Shown piece by piece: positions 11,336-23,072 of a stretch of DNA of 64,000 bases (position 1 is the first letter of the stretch; each line of letters opens with the position of its first letter). The notes beneath the pieces are model-generated. The model was not told where the DNA came from. It worked only from the letters and a program-made list of their open reading frames with translations, and did not search any database. The translations under genes were made by a program, and so were the position numbers. Source of the DNA: Heligmosomoides polygyrus polygyrus (taxonomy: Eukaryota > Nematoda > Chromadorea > Rhabditida > Heligmosomidae); assembly GCA_947396885.1 (NCBI GenBank), contig OX377204.1, forward strand, positions 57,151,139 through 57,215,138, given 5' to 3'.

Positions 11336-11910
11336 CGACACACCTTGTAGCGAGAATAGTGCTCTCTCACAAGTCTATTAGCTACGCCAATTCCATGGCA
11401 TCCCGCTTCGACGGTGCAGTTCTAATCGGCCGTATCTCTGCTCTGTGCTGTACTAAGGTCGATATATAAATATACATATATATATGTATAGTTTGGTTCC
11501 GTCTCTTTCAAAGTTGAGGGCCAGCCATGCGCATCACATCGGTGGTTCCAACGTACAGTTTTAATATCATCTTTATCAAACGAGATGGGATAGGTGAGAC
11601 AGCTATACCTGTAGACGACCAAGAGAATGAGAGCCTTCAAAGCTTTCATCTCGCTTTTTCCATATTTCTTCTCCCTCGTTTATGCAGTCAAGCGTAGTAG
11701 TTTGATCCCTGGTTTGGTGCGAATTGCACGCTCTTCTGCATCACAAATTTGTTTTGGTTCGTGCTGTTATCGTTCTTATGGTTAGTTTTGTTAAAATGAG
11801 CAAGCACATACAGCGAATGATGATGGGGTCCTTCTACGTGGAATGGTGTTACCTTTGCATAAATAACTATTGCTTAGAGACGTTAGTGAGGTGATTTCTA
11901 CACTTGTGCT

Positions 11911-12222
11911 TTTCTAAATTTTTTCGAATGAACGAATAATCGAATAACCCCATATTTTCGGTTATTCGAATTTCCGAATAATCGAATAACCCCATTTTTC
12001 GAAAATTCGAATGAGCGAATAATCGAATAACACCATTTTTTTAGTTATTCGAATTTCCGAATAATCGAATAACCCCATTTTTCGTTTATTCGAATTTCCG
12101 AATAATCGAATAACCCCATTTTTTGGTTATTCGAATTTCCGAATAATCGAATAACCCCATTTTTTGGTTATTCGAATTTCCGAATAATCGAATATTCGAA
12201 AAATCGAATATTCGAATAAACT
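11911..12222 (-). repeat. left subterminal array of element A
   Basis: About seven monomers of the same family as the 4307-8730 satellite, in reverse orientation. They include the odd TTCGAAAATTCGAATGAGCG monomer next to the terminus. Confidence 0.9.
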
Positions 12223-12591
12223 TTATTATAACTTAATACACCCGGTGCAAAATAGGTTCACCCCTGGTTTGTCCATTGGTACCCGAAGAACCCGCTGCCG
12301 AGATTCAGTAATGTTACCATCGTATTCCTCACTATGGAAAACTTCTATAGGAGAATTCTAAGCAGTCTATCTTATCAGTGCAGGATACCACGAACTTTAA
12401 CTGAAAATTTAAGAAATGGAGACCGGTGCAAAATATAAGTTCGCTTCATAGAAAATCTGGTTAATCACAAAAGTACCTACAAACAAGGTAAGATTAGTAA
12501 TTCGTCACATCACCATTGTTGCAACCATATCGAAAATTCTATTTTGCATGCTACTGATTAGGTTATCAATAACAGTTCGCTCAAAATTGGC

Positions 12592-12942
12592 TCATGCATG
12601 AAGTATGGCGTTCTTCAAATCAGAAACCTGTCTCAGCGGTTCTATTTTTGTACACTGCGTACAAGAATATCCCACTAGCTTTCTAGTTTTCGGGTTGAGA
12701 TCTGAAGAACAGCTAGGCCACTTCAAATGTTGAGTTCTGTTGGAGTTGAGCCAACCTGCAGTTGACTGCGATACGTGTATGGATGCATTATCTTGTTGGA
12801 AAATAAGGTTGTGCCTACGAAATCTTCTGAAATATGGCAGAAGGTAATCTCCGAGCAATTTCTGGTAGTCTTCACTGTTCATCCTGCGCGAGACGAACTC
12901 CAAGGCAACAAGTTCGTATCCAGAAAACGCAGCCGAAACCAT
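12592..12942 (-). pseudogene. Tc1-like transposase, C-terminal half (left copy)
   Basis: The phrases MNSEDYQKLLGDYLLPYFRR, NLIFQQDNASIHVS and WPSCSSDLNP are those of the Tc1 DD34E catalytic core. The second Asp (QQDNA) is present. Normal Tc1 proteins continue SPDLNPIENLWG; here the sequence runs SSDLNPKTRKLVG, so the catalytic Glu is lost. Element B's copy at 58355-58684 has the same KTRKLVG, so the damage predates the spread of the package. Confidence 0.85.
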
Positions 12943-13120
12943 GAGACTTCCACCGACAAAGTAGTACCTGTAGAATACTCGCTTCTCTCTCTCCTCAAAT
13001 CTCTCGAATAGTGTCTGTACCCGTCGGGCCCATCAAGATTCCACTTCTTTTACACTACTGGAGAGATCTGAGAAAAGAGGTCGAGTATACTCTAGGCGCA
13101 ACTTTGACGGTGAAAGTCTC

Positions 13121-13320
13121 ATGGTTGGGCTGCGTTTTCTGGATGCGGACTTGTCTCTTTCGTTTCGGAAGTTTGTCTCGTGTAGGATAAACAATGAAGA
13201 CTACCAGGAATTGCTCCGAAATCACCTTTTGCCATATTTAAGGAGACTTCGTAGGCACAACCTCATTTTCCAACAAGATAATGCATCCACACACGTATCG
13301 CAGTCAACTGCAGGTTTATT
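13121..13320 (+). pseudogene. Tc1-like transposase, middle part (right copy)
   Basis: Encodes NNEDYQELLRNHLLPYLRR and NLIFQQDNASTHVSQSTAG, then is cut by the LINE-B insertion after 'GCAGGTT'. The reading resumes at about 14386. Confidence 0.8.
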
Positions 13321-13690
13321 TTATTGAATTAATTTATTTATTCAATACGTTCGCGATAGGCGCAAGCGGCAGAAAAAAGTATTACAACAACACAACAACA
13401 CGAAGACACACCTAGAGCGAGTCAAACCAATCTCCTATGAGGAGAAAGGGCCACCTTCAGCTTACTCCTAGGTCGACTGATAGGAAGCTTCTCAGGCTTT
13501 CCTTTTGTTTGAGACGCACGTAGCTCAAGGATTTGGAGCCTACAAAGCGCGAAAAGTGGATTAACTTATAATCCCGACAAATATCAAAAATGTCCTGCGA
13601 GAAGCCAATGTGTGAAGACCCAGGTATTTGTTCCTTATCGATGCTTTAGGTTCCATAGAGTAAAGGAACCCGCCAATGCGAATAAGAACC
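13316..13690 (-). mobile_element. LINE-B 3' fragment inside the Tc1-like copy
   Basis: On the - strand it encodes a LINE RT C-terminal piece (IRNKYLGLHTLASRR) and ends in an AATAAATTAATTC-type tail next to the Tc1 break. Its 5' part continues at 14355-14385 beyond the SINE insertion. The intact Tc1 order GCAGGTTGGCTCAACTCC can be read across the insertion. The homologous fragment in B (57600-57985) keeps the frame better (LGLHTLASLRKFFDICRAYK). Confidence 0.7.
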
Positions 13691-13734
13691 TTGTAGTTAG
13701 TTGTTACAGGATGTTTTGTTGCGATCAAAACTCT

Positions 13735-13805
13735 TGCGCCAGGCGGGACTCGAACCCGCATCTTCTGCTTTCCGGGCAGCGAAGTTCGCCTTACACCACC
13801 GGCGC
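13735..13805 (-). tRNA. tRNA-like SINE head 1 (pseudo-tRNA)
   Basis: 71 bases that fold as a cloverleaf: a 7-bp acceptor (GCGCCGG with CTGGCGC, one G-U), a T arm GCGGG/CCCGC with loop TTCGAGT, and a weak D arm. The anticodon stem has one mismatch around loop CCGGAAA. A GGA triplet sits at the anticodon position, but base 33 is C instead of U and there is no long variable arm as a serine tRNA would need. A SINE head is more likely than a working tRNA. Confidence 0.5.
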
Positions 13806-13907
13806 TGTTCGACCGCACGTAACATCCGCGATATCCTCGAGGTCTGTCAGCACCCACCCGTGATACGGGACCTCGAGGATATCGCGGATGTTACGTGCGG
13901 TCAAACA

Positions 13908-13978
13908 GCGCCGGTGGTGTAAGGCGAACATCGCTGCCCGGAAAGCAGAAGATGCGGGTTCGAGTCCCGCCTGGCGCA
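13908..13978 (+). tRNA. tRNA-like SINE head 2 (pseudo-tRNA)
   Basis: Identical to head 1 except for one base in the D-arm region, and in the opposite orientation. The same reservations apply: C at position 33, no long variable arm, and location inside a SINE unit. Confidence 0.5.
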
Positions 13979-14187
13979 AGAGTTTTGATCGCAACAAAAC
14001 ATCCTGTAACAACATATAGCCTCTATATCAGCCGCTCCAGGCATAAGCAAATGTGTTAAAGCATTGTTACTAATAAGGTCTTCAGCTTAACCGGTTCCAT
14101 GCTGATATCAGCGGCCGGCCCATCCCGTATCACGGGTGGGTGCTGACAGACCTCGAGGATATCGCGGATGTTACGTGCGGTCAAACA

Positions 14188-14258
14188 GCGCCGGTGGTGT
14201 AAGGCGAACATCGCTGCACGAAAAACAGAAGATGTGGGTTCAAGTCCCGCCTGGCGCA
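14188..14258 (+). pseudogene. tRNA-like SINE head 3, degenerate
   Basis: Same acceptor stem as heads 1 and 2, but the anticodon loop reads ACGAAAA and the T arm is GTGGG with loop TTCAAGT. It is a decayed copy. Confidence 0.6.
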
Positions 14259-14385
14259 AGAGTTTTGATCGCAACAAAACATCCTGTAACAACATATAGC
14301 CTCTATATCAGCCGCTCCAGGCTTAAGCAAATGTGTTAAAGCTTGTAGTTAGTTATTCTACACCTTTTCCACAAGGTTTATAAGA

Positions 14386-14541
14386 GGTTGGCTCAACTCC
14401 AACACAATTCAACTTTTGCAGTGATCTAGCTTTCCTGCTGGTCTCACCGCTGATAGAGAACTTGTGGGGCATTCTTGTACACAAAGTGTGCAAAAATGGA
14501 ACCACTTACACTTAGGTTTCTGATTTGAAGAACGCCATACT
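14386..14541 (+). pseudogene. Tc1-like transposase, C-terminal end (right copy)
   Basis: Continues the copy begun at 13121. It reads LIENLWGILVHKVCKNGTTY, so unlike the left copy it keeps the catalytic Glu (IENLWG). It then stops at the LINE-L insertion at 'GCCATACTT'. Confidence 0.75.
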
Positions 14542-17500
14542 TGTGTACCACAAGTTGTGTTCAGGCTAGGTAAGCCTTCTGAGGGTAGATCGCGTCTATT
14601 AAAGGTTGTTTTGCCAAACCCATATTATCAGAAGTTATCACTCAGAAGAGCTTCTAGGCTCCGATCCTTTTCCTGCAGAGGGGTGTATATCCGCCCTTCG
14701 TTTACTAAACAGGAAAGGGATCGGATCAGAGAGAGCAGACTTGCTACAAATAGGCCGCAATATAAGCTCACTTCTCAAGCAACCCAATCTTCTGCGGTAA
14801 ACTAACGAGTCTTCCTCGGGTACCTGCAACAAGCATAAAATGTTTTTATTCTAATATCAGGTCTCTTCAGAAAAATATATCGTATTTGATGTTTGCTGCA
14901 AAACGCTCCAACTATGACCTTATAATGTTTACTGAAACATGGTTAAGTGATATTAATGACCTTGTACCAATTCTTGGGCAGATGAATTCAACCTATTACT
15001 TTGTAAGATGTGACAGAGGTAAAAAAGGGGTGGTGGTATTGTTGTACTTATTAACCGTTCCATAGCATTTGAGGTTGTCTGGCGTGAATCTTATCCTAAT
15101 GCTTTTGAAATTATCTCCTGTTATTTGAAATTGCTTCAATCCACTGTCAGAAAAATTGTGGTCTATAGGACGCCTAGTTGCACCACTAGTGGTACGATAC
15201 AGCTTATCAAGGCTTTAAGTGATTTAACCGCATTTGAAGGGCAATGCATTATAAACGGATATTTTCTTCAATTTTTTTTATTTTCTTTTTTCTTCACTTC
15301 AACTTTCCAGATATTGACTGGGTTAAGGTTCCCCTGCATGCCACTTCTTTTACATCACAAATGTTTCTCAATTTTAGCAACTCTAACATGCTTGTTCAAG
15401 AAGTTCACAAGCCAACCGGCGGTAGTCATACACTTGATCATGTTCTTTGTAGCGACACTAAGCTAATACGTGATGTACTTGTATCTGCACCAACTGGGTC
15501 AAGTGATCACAACAGCCTCTCTTACAATGCAGAGACTTTCATAGATCCACTATACTTCCGAATCCGGAGGTCTTTCCACAAAGTCCCGTATGACGTCATT
15601 TGCCGCTACTTGTGCTCCTTAGATTGGAGATTTATTTTGGAGACGCTTCCTGATATCAACGATAAGTATGAGTTTTTTCTATCAATTTTGCACGCATCAA
15701 TTCAAGAATTTGTCCCTTTAGAGAGGCAGGCCCTAAATAGAGGCAACGTTCCACCGCACCTGTCCAAGCTCTTTGAGATTAAAGAAAAAGCGTGGCTGGA
15801 CTACCAAAAAAATCTATGTCTTCAGGCTAGTGAACGCTTCAGGCTTATTAAAACCAAATTTGACCGCCTTATCAAAAAGTACAACAGCTACATCGAACGA
15901 AAACTTTTGGACAATCCAAAAAAAAATGCTCCTTATTTAAGTTATTGAACTCAAGGCTGTAGCAGTCAACTAAGATCCCTACGCTAGTTGATGAGGAGGG
16001 TAACTCAGATGTCAGTGATTTTGAAAAAGCCTCCATGCTAGCCACACATTTTAAAAAATCATACTCCGTTGATGCTGATAATGAAAGCTGGTCTGTGCCT
16101 TTTCCACTCAAAGTGCCTCACCTGATAGCTTAGTTTGGTTTTACAAAGAGGACATTTTCAAGCATCTCAGTAACTTACAGCTATCATATACCACTACTGA
16201 TGAAATACTTGCCTACTTCATCAAGAAAGTAGCTGTAGCCTTAGTAGCTCCTCCTGAGCACATTTCCAATTTTAGTTACTTGCATGGCAAAATTCCAAAT
16301 TGATGGAAGCATGCACTTGTCACTCCTATCCCCAAAAAACCACCACACGGCTTAGTATCTAATTATCGTCCTATTAGTATCATCAGTGTTTTCCAGAATA
16401 TTTGAGAAAATTCTGAAAGTGGCTCTTGTAAACCATATAGAAGCACATGAGGATATACGTAAGAACCAATATGGTTTTAAAGTCGGAAGATCGACTGAGA
16501 CCTTGATGCTATCTACCTTAGATGATTGGACCAAGTCACTGGATGATAACACTGATGTTGATGTGGTCTTTTTTGATTTCATCAAGGCTTTTGATAAGGT
16601 GCCCTTCAAAGAACTTATTTTCAAGCTTCAAATTATTGGAATTCATCCAAGAATTGTTAAGTGGGTGAAGAATATCATCACAAATAGATCCTTCCAAGTA
16701 AAGGTGAATGACAAATTTTCTCGCACGTACTCAATAGCAAGTGGCGTACCCCAGGGGGTGTATTGTCACCGATTCTTTTCATCATCTACACTTCCGATTT
16801 ACCTGTTTTAGTCGAAAGGCGTGGCCTTAACTGCAAAATGTTTGCAGATGATATAAAAGTATACAGGAATATTACCAGTGAAGAGGATCACTTTGCCCTC
16901 TAATATGCAGTTCAGATGTTGCCGGTTGGTCGGACAGGTGGAAATTACCTATCTCAGCTCAAAAAACTCGCGGTTTTTTTATCTAAGCTATTCAAATCCG
17001 GTTAAGCACATTTACAGCCTTGGTGGTTGCAACCTACTCGGCGAAAATAGTCCTCGTGATCTGGGCTTCATCTTAGACAAAAAACTTAGTTTTTCAGAGC
17101 ATTGCGAGTCGATTGCAAAGAAAGCTGAAAGAGTTACTTACAACATTTTTAGAGCGTTGTCTACAAATGCAAAAACTCACTTGCTTCTTGCATACAAATC
17201 ATATGTTCGCCCAATATTGGAGTATGGCACCACTGTGTTCAGTCCCCACCTTAAGCGCTGCATACAGAGGCTAGAATCCGTTTAGAATAGCTACACTAGA
17301 AAGCTATGGTTACGCTTAAATGGCTATGACTACACCTCCATTCCATCAGCGCCTGATCGTAATAAAATATTCGAGCTGGAATCGCTTGCTATTCGTAGGA
17401 AGCGAAACGATCTAATTATGATTTTCAAGATGATGACTGGAAAAGTTACACTTCCACTTGCTGAGCTTTACACAGTTCATCATTCTACCACTAGGGGTTT

Positions 17501-17745
17501 TAGATCTAAAATTCGTTATTCTACGGCGAGAAGTTGTGTTTGTGCCTCCTTTTTTACTCAAGGGGCCGGTTCTGAATTCTTATGTTTACCAAAAAATATA
17601 CTTTGCCATCTTCGTTTAACCAATATAAAAAGCTCGCTGGTAGTTATCTTAAGACTCGCTAATTCGCCGTTTCTTGTATTTTTGTGTTTTTTGCCAATGT
17701 GTTGTCTTGCTGGTGTTTATTTCGTCGCGTGTTGTCATACACGTA

Positions 17746-17784
<39 letters not shown>

Positions 17785-17786
17785 AT
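14542..17786 (+). mobile_element. LINE-L: CR1/Jockey-type non-LTR retrotransposon
   Basis: The insertion splits the Tc1-like sequence GCCATACTT/CATGCATGAGC, with ATACTT repeated at the 3' side. It ends in about ten AAAT/AATA units (17745-17786), the kind of tail these LINEs carry. The coding region is one ORF2-like frame broken by stops and frameshifts. Copies of its 3' end lie at 20107-20765 (- strand) and in element B (56997-57425). Confidence 0.85.
14850..17756 (+). pseudogene. LINE-L ORF2: endonuclease plus reverse transcriptase, broken
   Basis: Target-primed reverse transcription enzyme. The endonuclease (EEP fold) starts in damaged frames around 14880-15240 (GGGIVVLINRS). It ends with LDHVLCSD and the catalytic SDHN motif near 15445-15515. 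A linker follows to about 15950. RT fingers/palm: KNQYGFKVGRSTETLML and VVFFDFIKAFDKVP (motif A Asp) at 16386-16770, then SGVPQG. A frameshift follows near 16760, and the FADD motif C is at 16841-16852. The thumb and C-terminal region run from 16990 to 17756 (HLLLAYKSYVRPILEYG). Several frame changes make it inactive. Confidence 0.85.
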
Positions 17787-18149
17787 ACTTCATGCATGAG
17801 CTAATGTTGAGCGAACTGTTATTGATAACCTAATCAGTAGTATGCAAAACAAAATTTCGACATGGTTGCGACAGAGGTGATGTGCGAAGTACTAATCTTA
17901 CATTGTCTGTAGGGACTTTTGTGATTAATCAGGTTTTTTATGAAGGGAACTTATATTTTGCACTGGTCTCCATTCGTTAAATTTTCAATAAACGTTCGTG
18001 GTACCTGCACTAATTAGATAACCTGCTTAAAATTCTACTATAGAGGCTTTCGATAGTGAGGAAAACGACGGTAACCGCTGAGCATAGGCAGCGGATCCTT
18101 CGGGTACTAATGGACAAATCGGGGGTATCTATAATTTAGCACCGGTGTG

Positions 18150-19358
18150 TATTAATAAGGACGATGCGATTTTCTTGTTAGCCAATTTCGTTTGATACCG
18201 TTTACTCCAAAAGCGCATTGTGTAGGCTCAAGTAAATGTAGTAAAGTAAGTTCAACGACAACATTCGCCAGAGACAAAATAAAGGATTTGAATTCTTTTA
18301 AAAAAAAATAATGAAGATATTCAATATCTTCTCAGAACCGTTGACAATACTCGTTAAATGGCACGACATGAGAACTTTTTTCCTGCAAACAAAATCCTAC
18401 AAAAAAATTCCTACAGAAATACGTGTGCAAAACATCTACGCACAAGTGCAAACCTTTGCGAAAAAAACCGTTCACTCCATTTCTTCATTTCATTATTTCA
18501 GTAATCGTCAGCCAATCAAATCGTAGAGTTATACGGCATTTTCAGTCGAAATTCAACGTTTTTGGAATAAATTTCAACGTTCTTCTGGATTCCTCCCCAT
18601 GTAACAACGTTGAATTTGATTTGAAAAACTCTGAATTTCAACTGAAAATGGTATATAGTCGCGTCATATATGCAAACTGTGAGCTTTAGTCCCAAAGTAA
18701 TCGAGGTCGCTGAACACGAATCTTAAGTTAGTTTTTGCAGTAACGATTGCCATCAAGAGATATTAATCAAATTATCGATTTTTCGTAAATATCACTCAAC
18801 AAGATCGAAACTTCAGGCCTGAGGTAATCGAGGTCGCTGAACACGAATCTGAATTCATTTTTTTAATTTTCCGTCGAAATTTGTGTTTATTGTGCAAATT
18901 CCGTAGAGTATCCAAGTGTATGACATCGATGACAGTCGTGGTCGCAGAGAACGCAAATGTGAAGTTAGATTTTGAAACTATCGACGAGGACCGGTCATAC
19001 AATGGATTCGCCTCAACGAGTTCCCTACAGAAATTCAATAGCTCGATCAGCTTCAACCGATAATTTCAAAAACGAACTTCAAATTTGTGTTCAGCGAGAT
19101 CGACTACCCCAACGGCTGAAGCTTCGGACCGCAGTCGATCGCCATCAACTGCGGTCAGTATCGTCAATATGCCATTTCCCCACGCCAGTTGTGATGGACT
19201 GATGGAAACACGCACACACACACACACTATCCTTCTATGTATAGTAGGATATTGAATGCGTTTTCGTTACGGTGAGCTCCTCGACAGTGTGCTATCGAAA
19301 ACAGTCGTCACCGAAATGAACGCCGCTCACAAAAATCATCATTATGCCACATTCGGAA
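18150..19358 (+). repeat. body of element A with a recurring GTTCAGCGACCTCGAT motif
   Basis: No gene is apparent. The motif GAGGTCGCTGAACACGAATCT, in part, occurs near 18705 and 18830. Diverged forms occur near 18945 and 19090, embedded in units of roughly 120-130 bp. The 3' part (GCCATCAACTGCGGTCAGTATCG, in part; then TATGTATAGTAGGATATTG) matches the same position in element D (about 50000-50105) and in B (55500-55700). A (CA)n run lies at about 19208-19227. Confidence 0.6.
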
Positions 19359-19377
19359 CAACTACGTAATCGAAATT

Positions 19378-19640
19378 CGAATATTATTCGAATTTTCGCA
19401 CCTCGAATAATCGAATTCGAATAATTATTCGAATTTTCAAACCTCGAATAATCGAATTCGAATAATTATTCGAATTTGCAAATCTCGATTAATCGAATTC
19501 GAAAAATTATTCGAATTTGCTAAACTCGAATAGTTGAATTCGAATAATTATTCGAATTTACGAAACTCGAATAATCAAATGATCAAAAATCGAATTCGAA
19601 TAAATTATTCGAATAATTATTCGAATTCGATTATTCGAGC
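19378..19640 (+). repeat. right subterminal array of element A
   Basis: Five to six monomers of 41 bp of the type ATTCGAATTTTCGCACCTCG plus AATAATCGAATTCGAATAATT. The period equals that of the other end, but the sequence is different. Ends at the TIR. Confidence 0.9.
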
Positions 19641-19970
19641 ACAAGTATAGTGATTTCCTTCGATGCAGTAAACTGTGATGTGGCTTATAGTTTCTTTTTG
19701 CGTGGTGGTAGCACGGGCTCGATCCCGTTATTAGATCATGGCTTTTTGCGAAAACTATGAACCTGAACCCCCTGGCATGGATCCTGGGCCACTTGCTTGC
19801 TTTCGTGTCTGTTCTGGTCATTGGTAGTGAAAGGTGCGCTTCTATGAACTCTTACGAAAATTCTTCTGATTTCAGAAGACACATTTGATGGCGAAAGGGT
19901 ATTTTCTAAATTTTGTGTGTAAATCGAATGTCATTTGTTCATTGCTTGTTCGCATTATCTCTCGTCCTCT

Positions 19971-20801
19971 GGGGCCGCATTCATCAACGACTTACAGCAA
20001 TTTAACAGAGAAATTACAGCCGAAATTCCTGAGAGCGGCGAAATGTTTCACCCAAATCGCTTCATAAGCCGCGCTATCAGTGATTTCGGCCGTATTTTCT
20101 CTGTTAAATTTATTTATTTATTTATTTGTTTATTTAGACGTGCAAATAGATACAATTACAGGCAGTGAAATACAAAACATTCAACAAAAAGAAAAACAAC
20201 ACTACAACACTACGCATAATAACTACTTAGCTACTCTAGGAGATACCTGTCCACGAGCCTTTTAAACTGAGCTAATGAATTAGGGAGCGCATATTTTTTT
20301 GAGAATATTAAAAACTCAGAGCCGGCCCTTTGGGTAAAAAAGGAAGCACGGATGGAGCTCTTGGCCTTCTAGAAATGGATTTTCCTCTGACTACCTCTTG
20401 TGTTGGAATTTTGTAACGTGTAAAACTCATCAAGCTTTAGAGCTACCAGTTCAGTAATCATTTTGAAAATCATGAGCAGGTCATTCCGTTTCCTACGAGT
20501 CTCAAGACTGGAGATTTTGAAAATTTTGTTGCGAATAGTGGCAGAAGGTATGGTGGTGTAGTCATACCCATATAAGCGTATCCAGAGTTTTCTTGTGAAA
20601 CCATTTTGAACTGCTTCGAGCCTTTGTATACTACTCTTCAAATGAGGACTAAAAACTGTGGTACCGTATTCTAGTACAGGACGAACACATGATTTATAAG
20701 CTATCAAAAAGTGTGGTGCTGATTTTATAGACAAGGATTTAAATATGTTGTAAACAATTCTTGCTAAACCAATTGCTGTAAGTCGTTGATGAATCGGCCC
20801 C
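19971..20801. mobile_element. MITE-like element split by a LINE fragment
   Basis: The TIRs are about 32 bp, left GGGGCCGCATTCATCAACGA and right (inverted) GGGGCCGATTCATCAACGAC. Next to the left TIR, TTTAACAGAGAAA...CGAAAT and ATTTCGGCCGTATTTTCTCT form a second, internal inverted repeat. The remainder is a LINE insertion. I see no clear target-site duplication. Confidence 0.6.
20107..20765 (-). pseudogene. LINE-L-type 3' end, 5'-truncated
   Basis: On the - strand 20734-20369 encodes LIAYKSCVRPVLEYGTTVFS and RRKRNDLLMIFKMITELVAL, the same C-terminal RT region as 17170-17470. The TTTA-rich start (20107-20140) is the LINE tail. It is 5'-truncated, as most LINE copies are. Confidence 0.85.
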
Positions 20802-20803
20802 TG

Positions 20804-23072
20804 GTCGACAAAGCTACAAACTTCATTATGGTGTTGTCAGAGCTCGCTCACACACAACTGGAAAAGGTTAGTAAAAGTTCTCTACGGTAATTTTGAAGGG
20901 AAATCCAGGGTAGTCATTGCGGAATCACAAGCTCAGCGAAGAATGTCCTGGCACGGATAATAAGCACACTAGAAGCTGCTATTCCTCACTATAACTTATT
21001 ATGTTAGCTGTGAGTTCTTAGATTTGCTGATGAGAAGGGTCTAACAATACTATTCCAGCGATGTAGGATCGATCCTTTCGCTGCGACTTTGCTCGGTTTC
21101 TGGGCTAAGCAAGCCAGCAGTGGGATTAGAAAATATTCCACTTATGCTGCTTTTCTGATTGCTATTGTTGCCAGTGGCCACGAGTCGATCCTATCGATTG
21201 TATTCTGACTTTGATACAGGAGTTTCTTGTTGTGCGCGTGTGCGGGACATACATTGCTGCAGCAGAACACCGCGTCGGGGTCCTCCAATTTTCCCCCGAA
21301 TGTAAGTGCTCTAAACTGTTTGACAACATCGGCTAGTCCTCAGGTTTAAAATGAAAGGTTCCAATGTTGATGGCCATGAGGATAGCTTGACGTCGCCCAT
21401 CCATCAGTAGCGCTAATTAATTTCAAACGTCGGGCGGGTATTGCTTCACCGGAACGCTTTATCTAGCCTGTCATTCGAGGTCCATCTCACCTGAAGGTGT
21501 GGAGGGATTTCGTCACATGACTTGTGCACAGCTGCGCCACTGGAAGTATTATAACCTCTTGAACCTTTATGGAGTTCGGATTCCACGGATGGCATGTTGC
21601 ATATTGTTGCAGTGTTCAGAAACTGCAAGCGATGGTTAGGAAACTGCATCATAAATACCCAGATGCCAGTGTACATCTCTGCACAGGGATAAGGAATTCA
21701 GGTCAAAACTTTCAAACTCCTGTTGCGCCACGAGGTCTCCTGACAACCCAGAGGTTTCGAAGTATTGGCGTTTACGGGTGAGCTGATCGCTTACAAGTCT
21801 CCAAGCAAATGACATAAGCTTCTGCGAAGTTCAATCGTTAGGACGAAAGATCTTGAAAGCTTTTCGATTCCCGATTTTGTTCTAAACCATGTCATCGCCT
21901 CCATGGAGATAAAAAACACCATAATTACTGGAAAGCTGTTGGGGGGGGGGGTGGGCTGTGACTAGTACCCCATCATTCTGGTTAATTCCGGCTTTTCTTG
22001 CTGAATAGTGGTATTCCAAGGTACTGCCGAAACTTTTCCTTGTCTGAGGGTCGTTGCTGTGCTTCGTTCAACTAACTTCCCCTAACCCACAATTGACTGA
22101 AACGGACGGGTGCTTGTTGAGGCGCTACTGTGGTCGCCACTCCCTTTCTGTATTGATCGGGTGACTCGATGGCCGAGTGATTGTGAGCTGCTGACCATTG
22201 CATCTCAATTGGTGGGAGCAGTACCGGTACAGGTGGTAGCCTGAGTTAAAGGTAGGATAGGTAGCTTGGCAAGGCCTCACTCGTGGTTACTCCAAGTATC
22301 CCTCTGCCGAACAGCTGAGTTCTGTAATGGAATCCACTTCCCGCTGCCGATGTGGTGCTTTGGTAACAACGGTGTTGTGCATGCGCGACCCACATGGAGG
22401 TATGGATGGCCCCAATCAACGACCATCACGATCGAGTGATCGCATTAGCCTGTGTCAACAGCGGCTACGTTTGCGGGGAATTTAATGCGTGTGACCCGGT
22501 CGTCTCCAGTTTCAGAAGCATGCCCTGTCTTTGGGCAATATACATATAGTGTACATAGCACTCAGTTTGATGTGAAGAAATTGATTGTATCACTTGAGCT
22601 TGAGGATTTCCTTTTTGTCGCATGCAAGTGAATATGGAGCAAGCTTGATCACCTAGGTTGTGCTAGTTCTGGATGTTTACGGCAAACCACCGAGAGGATG
22701 TTCTTCGGAAAAAGGCGTTGCGCATCTTGTATAGTGCTTCAGCACATGCCGCATCACCCTGCAAAGGAAGTAATTCATATTCACCGCATAATAAACGGCG
22801 TTGGAGAATCAAATGCCCATGCCCAATGCAGTTAGCCACCTGCGCAACGACGCAGTGACTAGTCCCGAAGTGTCGATCCTTCCAAAGTGGACGAAGTGGA
22901 AATGAGGCACCTCCTGGATACATTGCAGGTTGCCTTTGAAATGGGTTTATTTTTTGCATTGTTTGCGATATTTGCGAGCAGGTCACAGGAACTAAAGCGA
23001 TCGGGATGAAGGTCGGCGATAATGTCCTCTGTCCTTTTGTGCAATTTGAGAGCGAGTTTGTCCTCTGCAGTG
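20804..23072. other. no gene recognised
   Basis: No frame shows a known domain. The - strand is open at 22986-22663 (107 codons) without a motif I recognise. A poly-G run sits at about 21941-21951. The stretch at about 22160-22230 (TGGCCGAGTGATTG...) recalls an A box but lacks a B box. Confidence 0.35.

Larger units (their letters stand above)
13703..14342. mobile_element. SINE trimer with tRNA heads, flanked by a 12-bp duplication
   Basis: The block is flanked by TTGTAGTTAGTT at 13691-13702 and 14343-14354. Element B has the single, empty-site version (reverse complement near 57605-57625). It holds three copies of one unit: a CCTCGAGGATATCGCGG leader, a tRNA-like head, and a tail ending AAGCAAATGTGTTAAAGC. 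Copy 1 is inverted relative to copies 2 and 3, so 13703-13862 and 13871-14015 form an almost perfect inverted repeat. The third tail abuts the duplication. Confidence 0.85.
12239..18149. mobile_element. Tc1-like inverted pair in element A
   Basis: The ends are CACCCGGTGC and, inverted, CACACCGGTGC, each with TA outside. Inside, two Tc1-type transposase copies face each other, with N-termini towards about 13015-13090, so this is a head-to-head pair sharing outer TIRs. The right copy is split by LINE-B (about 13316-14385) and then by LINE-L (14542-17786). Element B has the same arrangement. Confidence 0.75.
11899..19649 (+). mobile_element. element A: 7.75-kb composite hAT-type transposon
   Basis: It begins TACACTTGTGCT and ends AGCACAAGTATA, and is flanked by the 8-bp duplication GTGATTTC (11891-11898 and 19650-19657). 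An 8-bp duplication with short TIRs is the hAT signature, and element D of the same family holds a hAT transposase remnant. A itself has no transposase of its own. In order it contains the 41-bp array, a Tc1-like inverted pair carrying two LINE insertions and a SINE trimer, a body of about 1.2 kb, and a second 41-bp array. Element B carries the same package in opposite orientation at a different target site. Confidence 0.85.

Noticed and set aside
13735..13978. two functional serine tRNA genes facing each other
   Set aside because: C at position 33, no long variable arm, and location inside a repeated SINE unit with a third decayed copy argue against function.
11899..19649. large inverted segmental duplication with 55088-59256
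   Set aside because: Different 8-bp target duplications at A and B and unrelated flanks show two transpositions.
8731..19649. Helitron ends for the TTCGAA elements
   Set aside because: The ends are inverted repeats with 8-bp duplications. Helitrons have no TIR, end in CTRR after a hairpin and make no duplication.
22160..22230. tRNA gene
   Set aside because: An A-box-like word is present but there is no B box and no cloverleaf.
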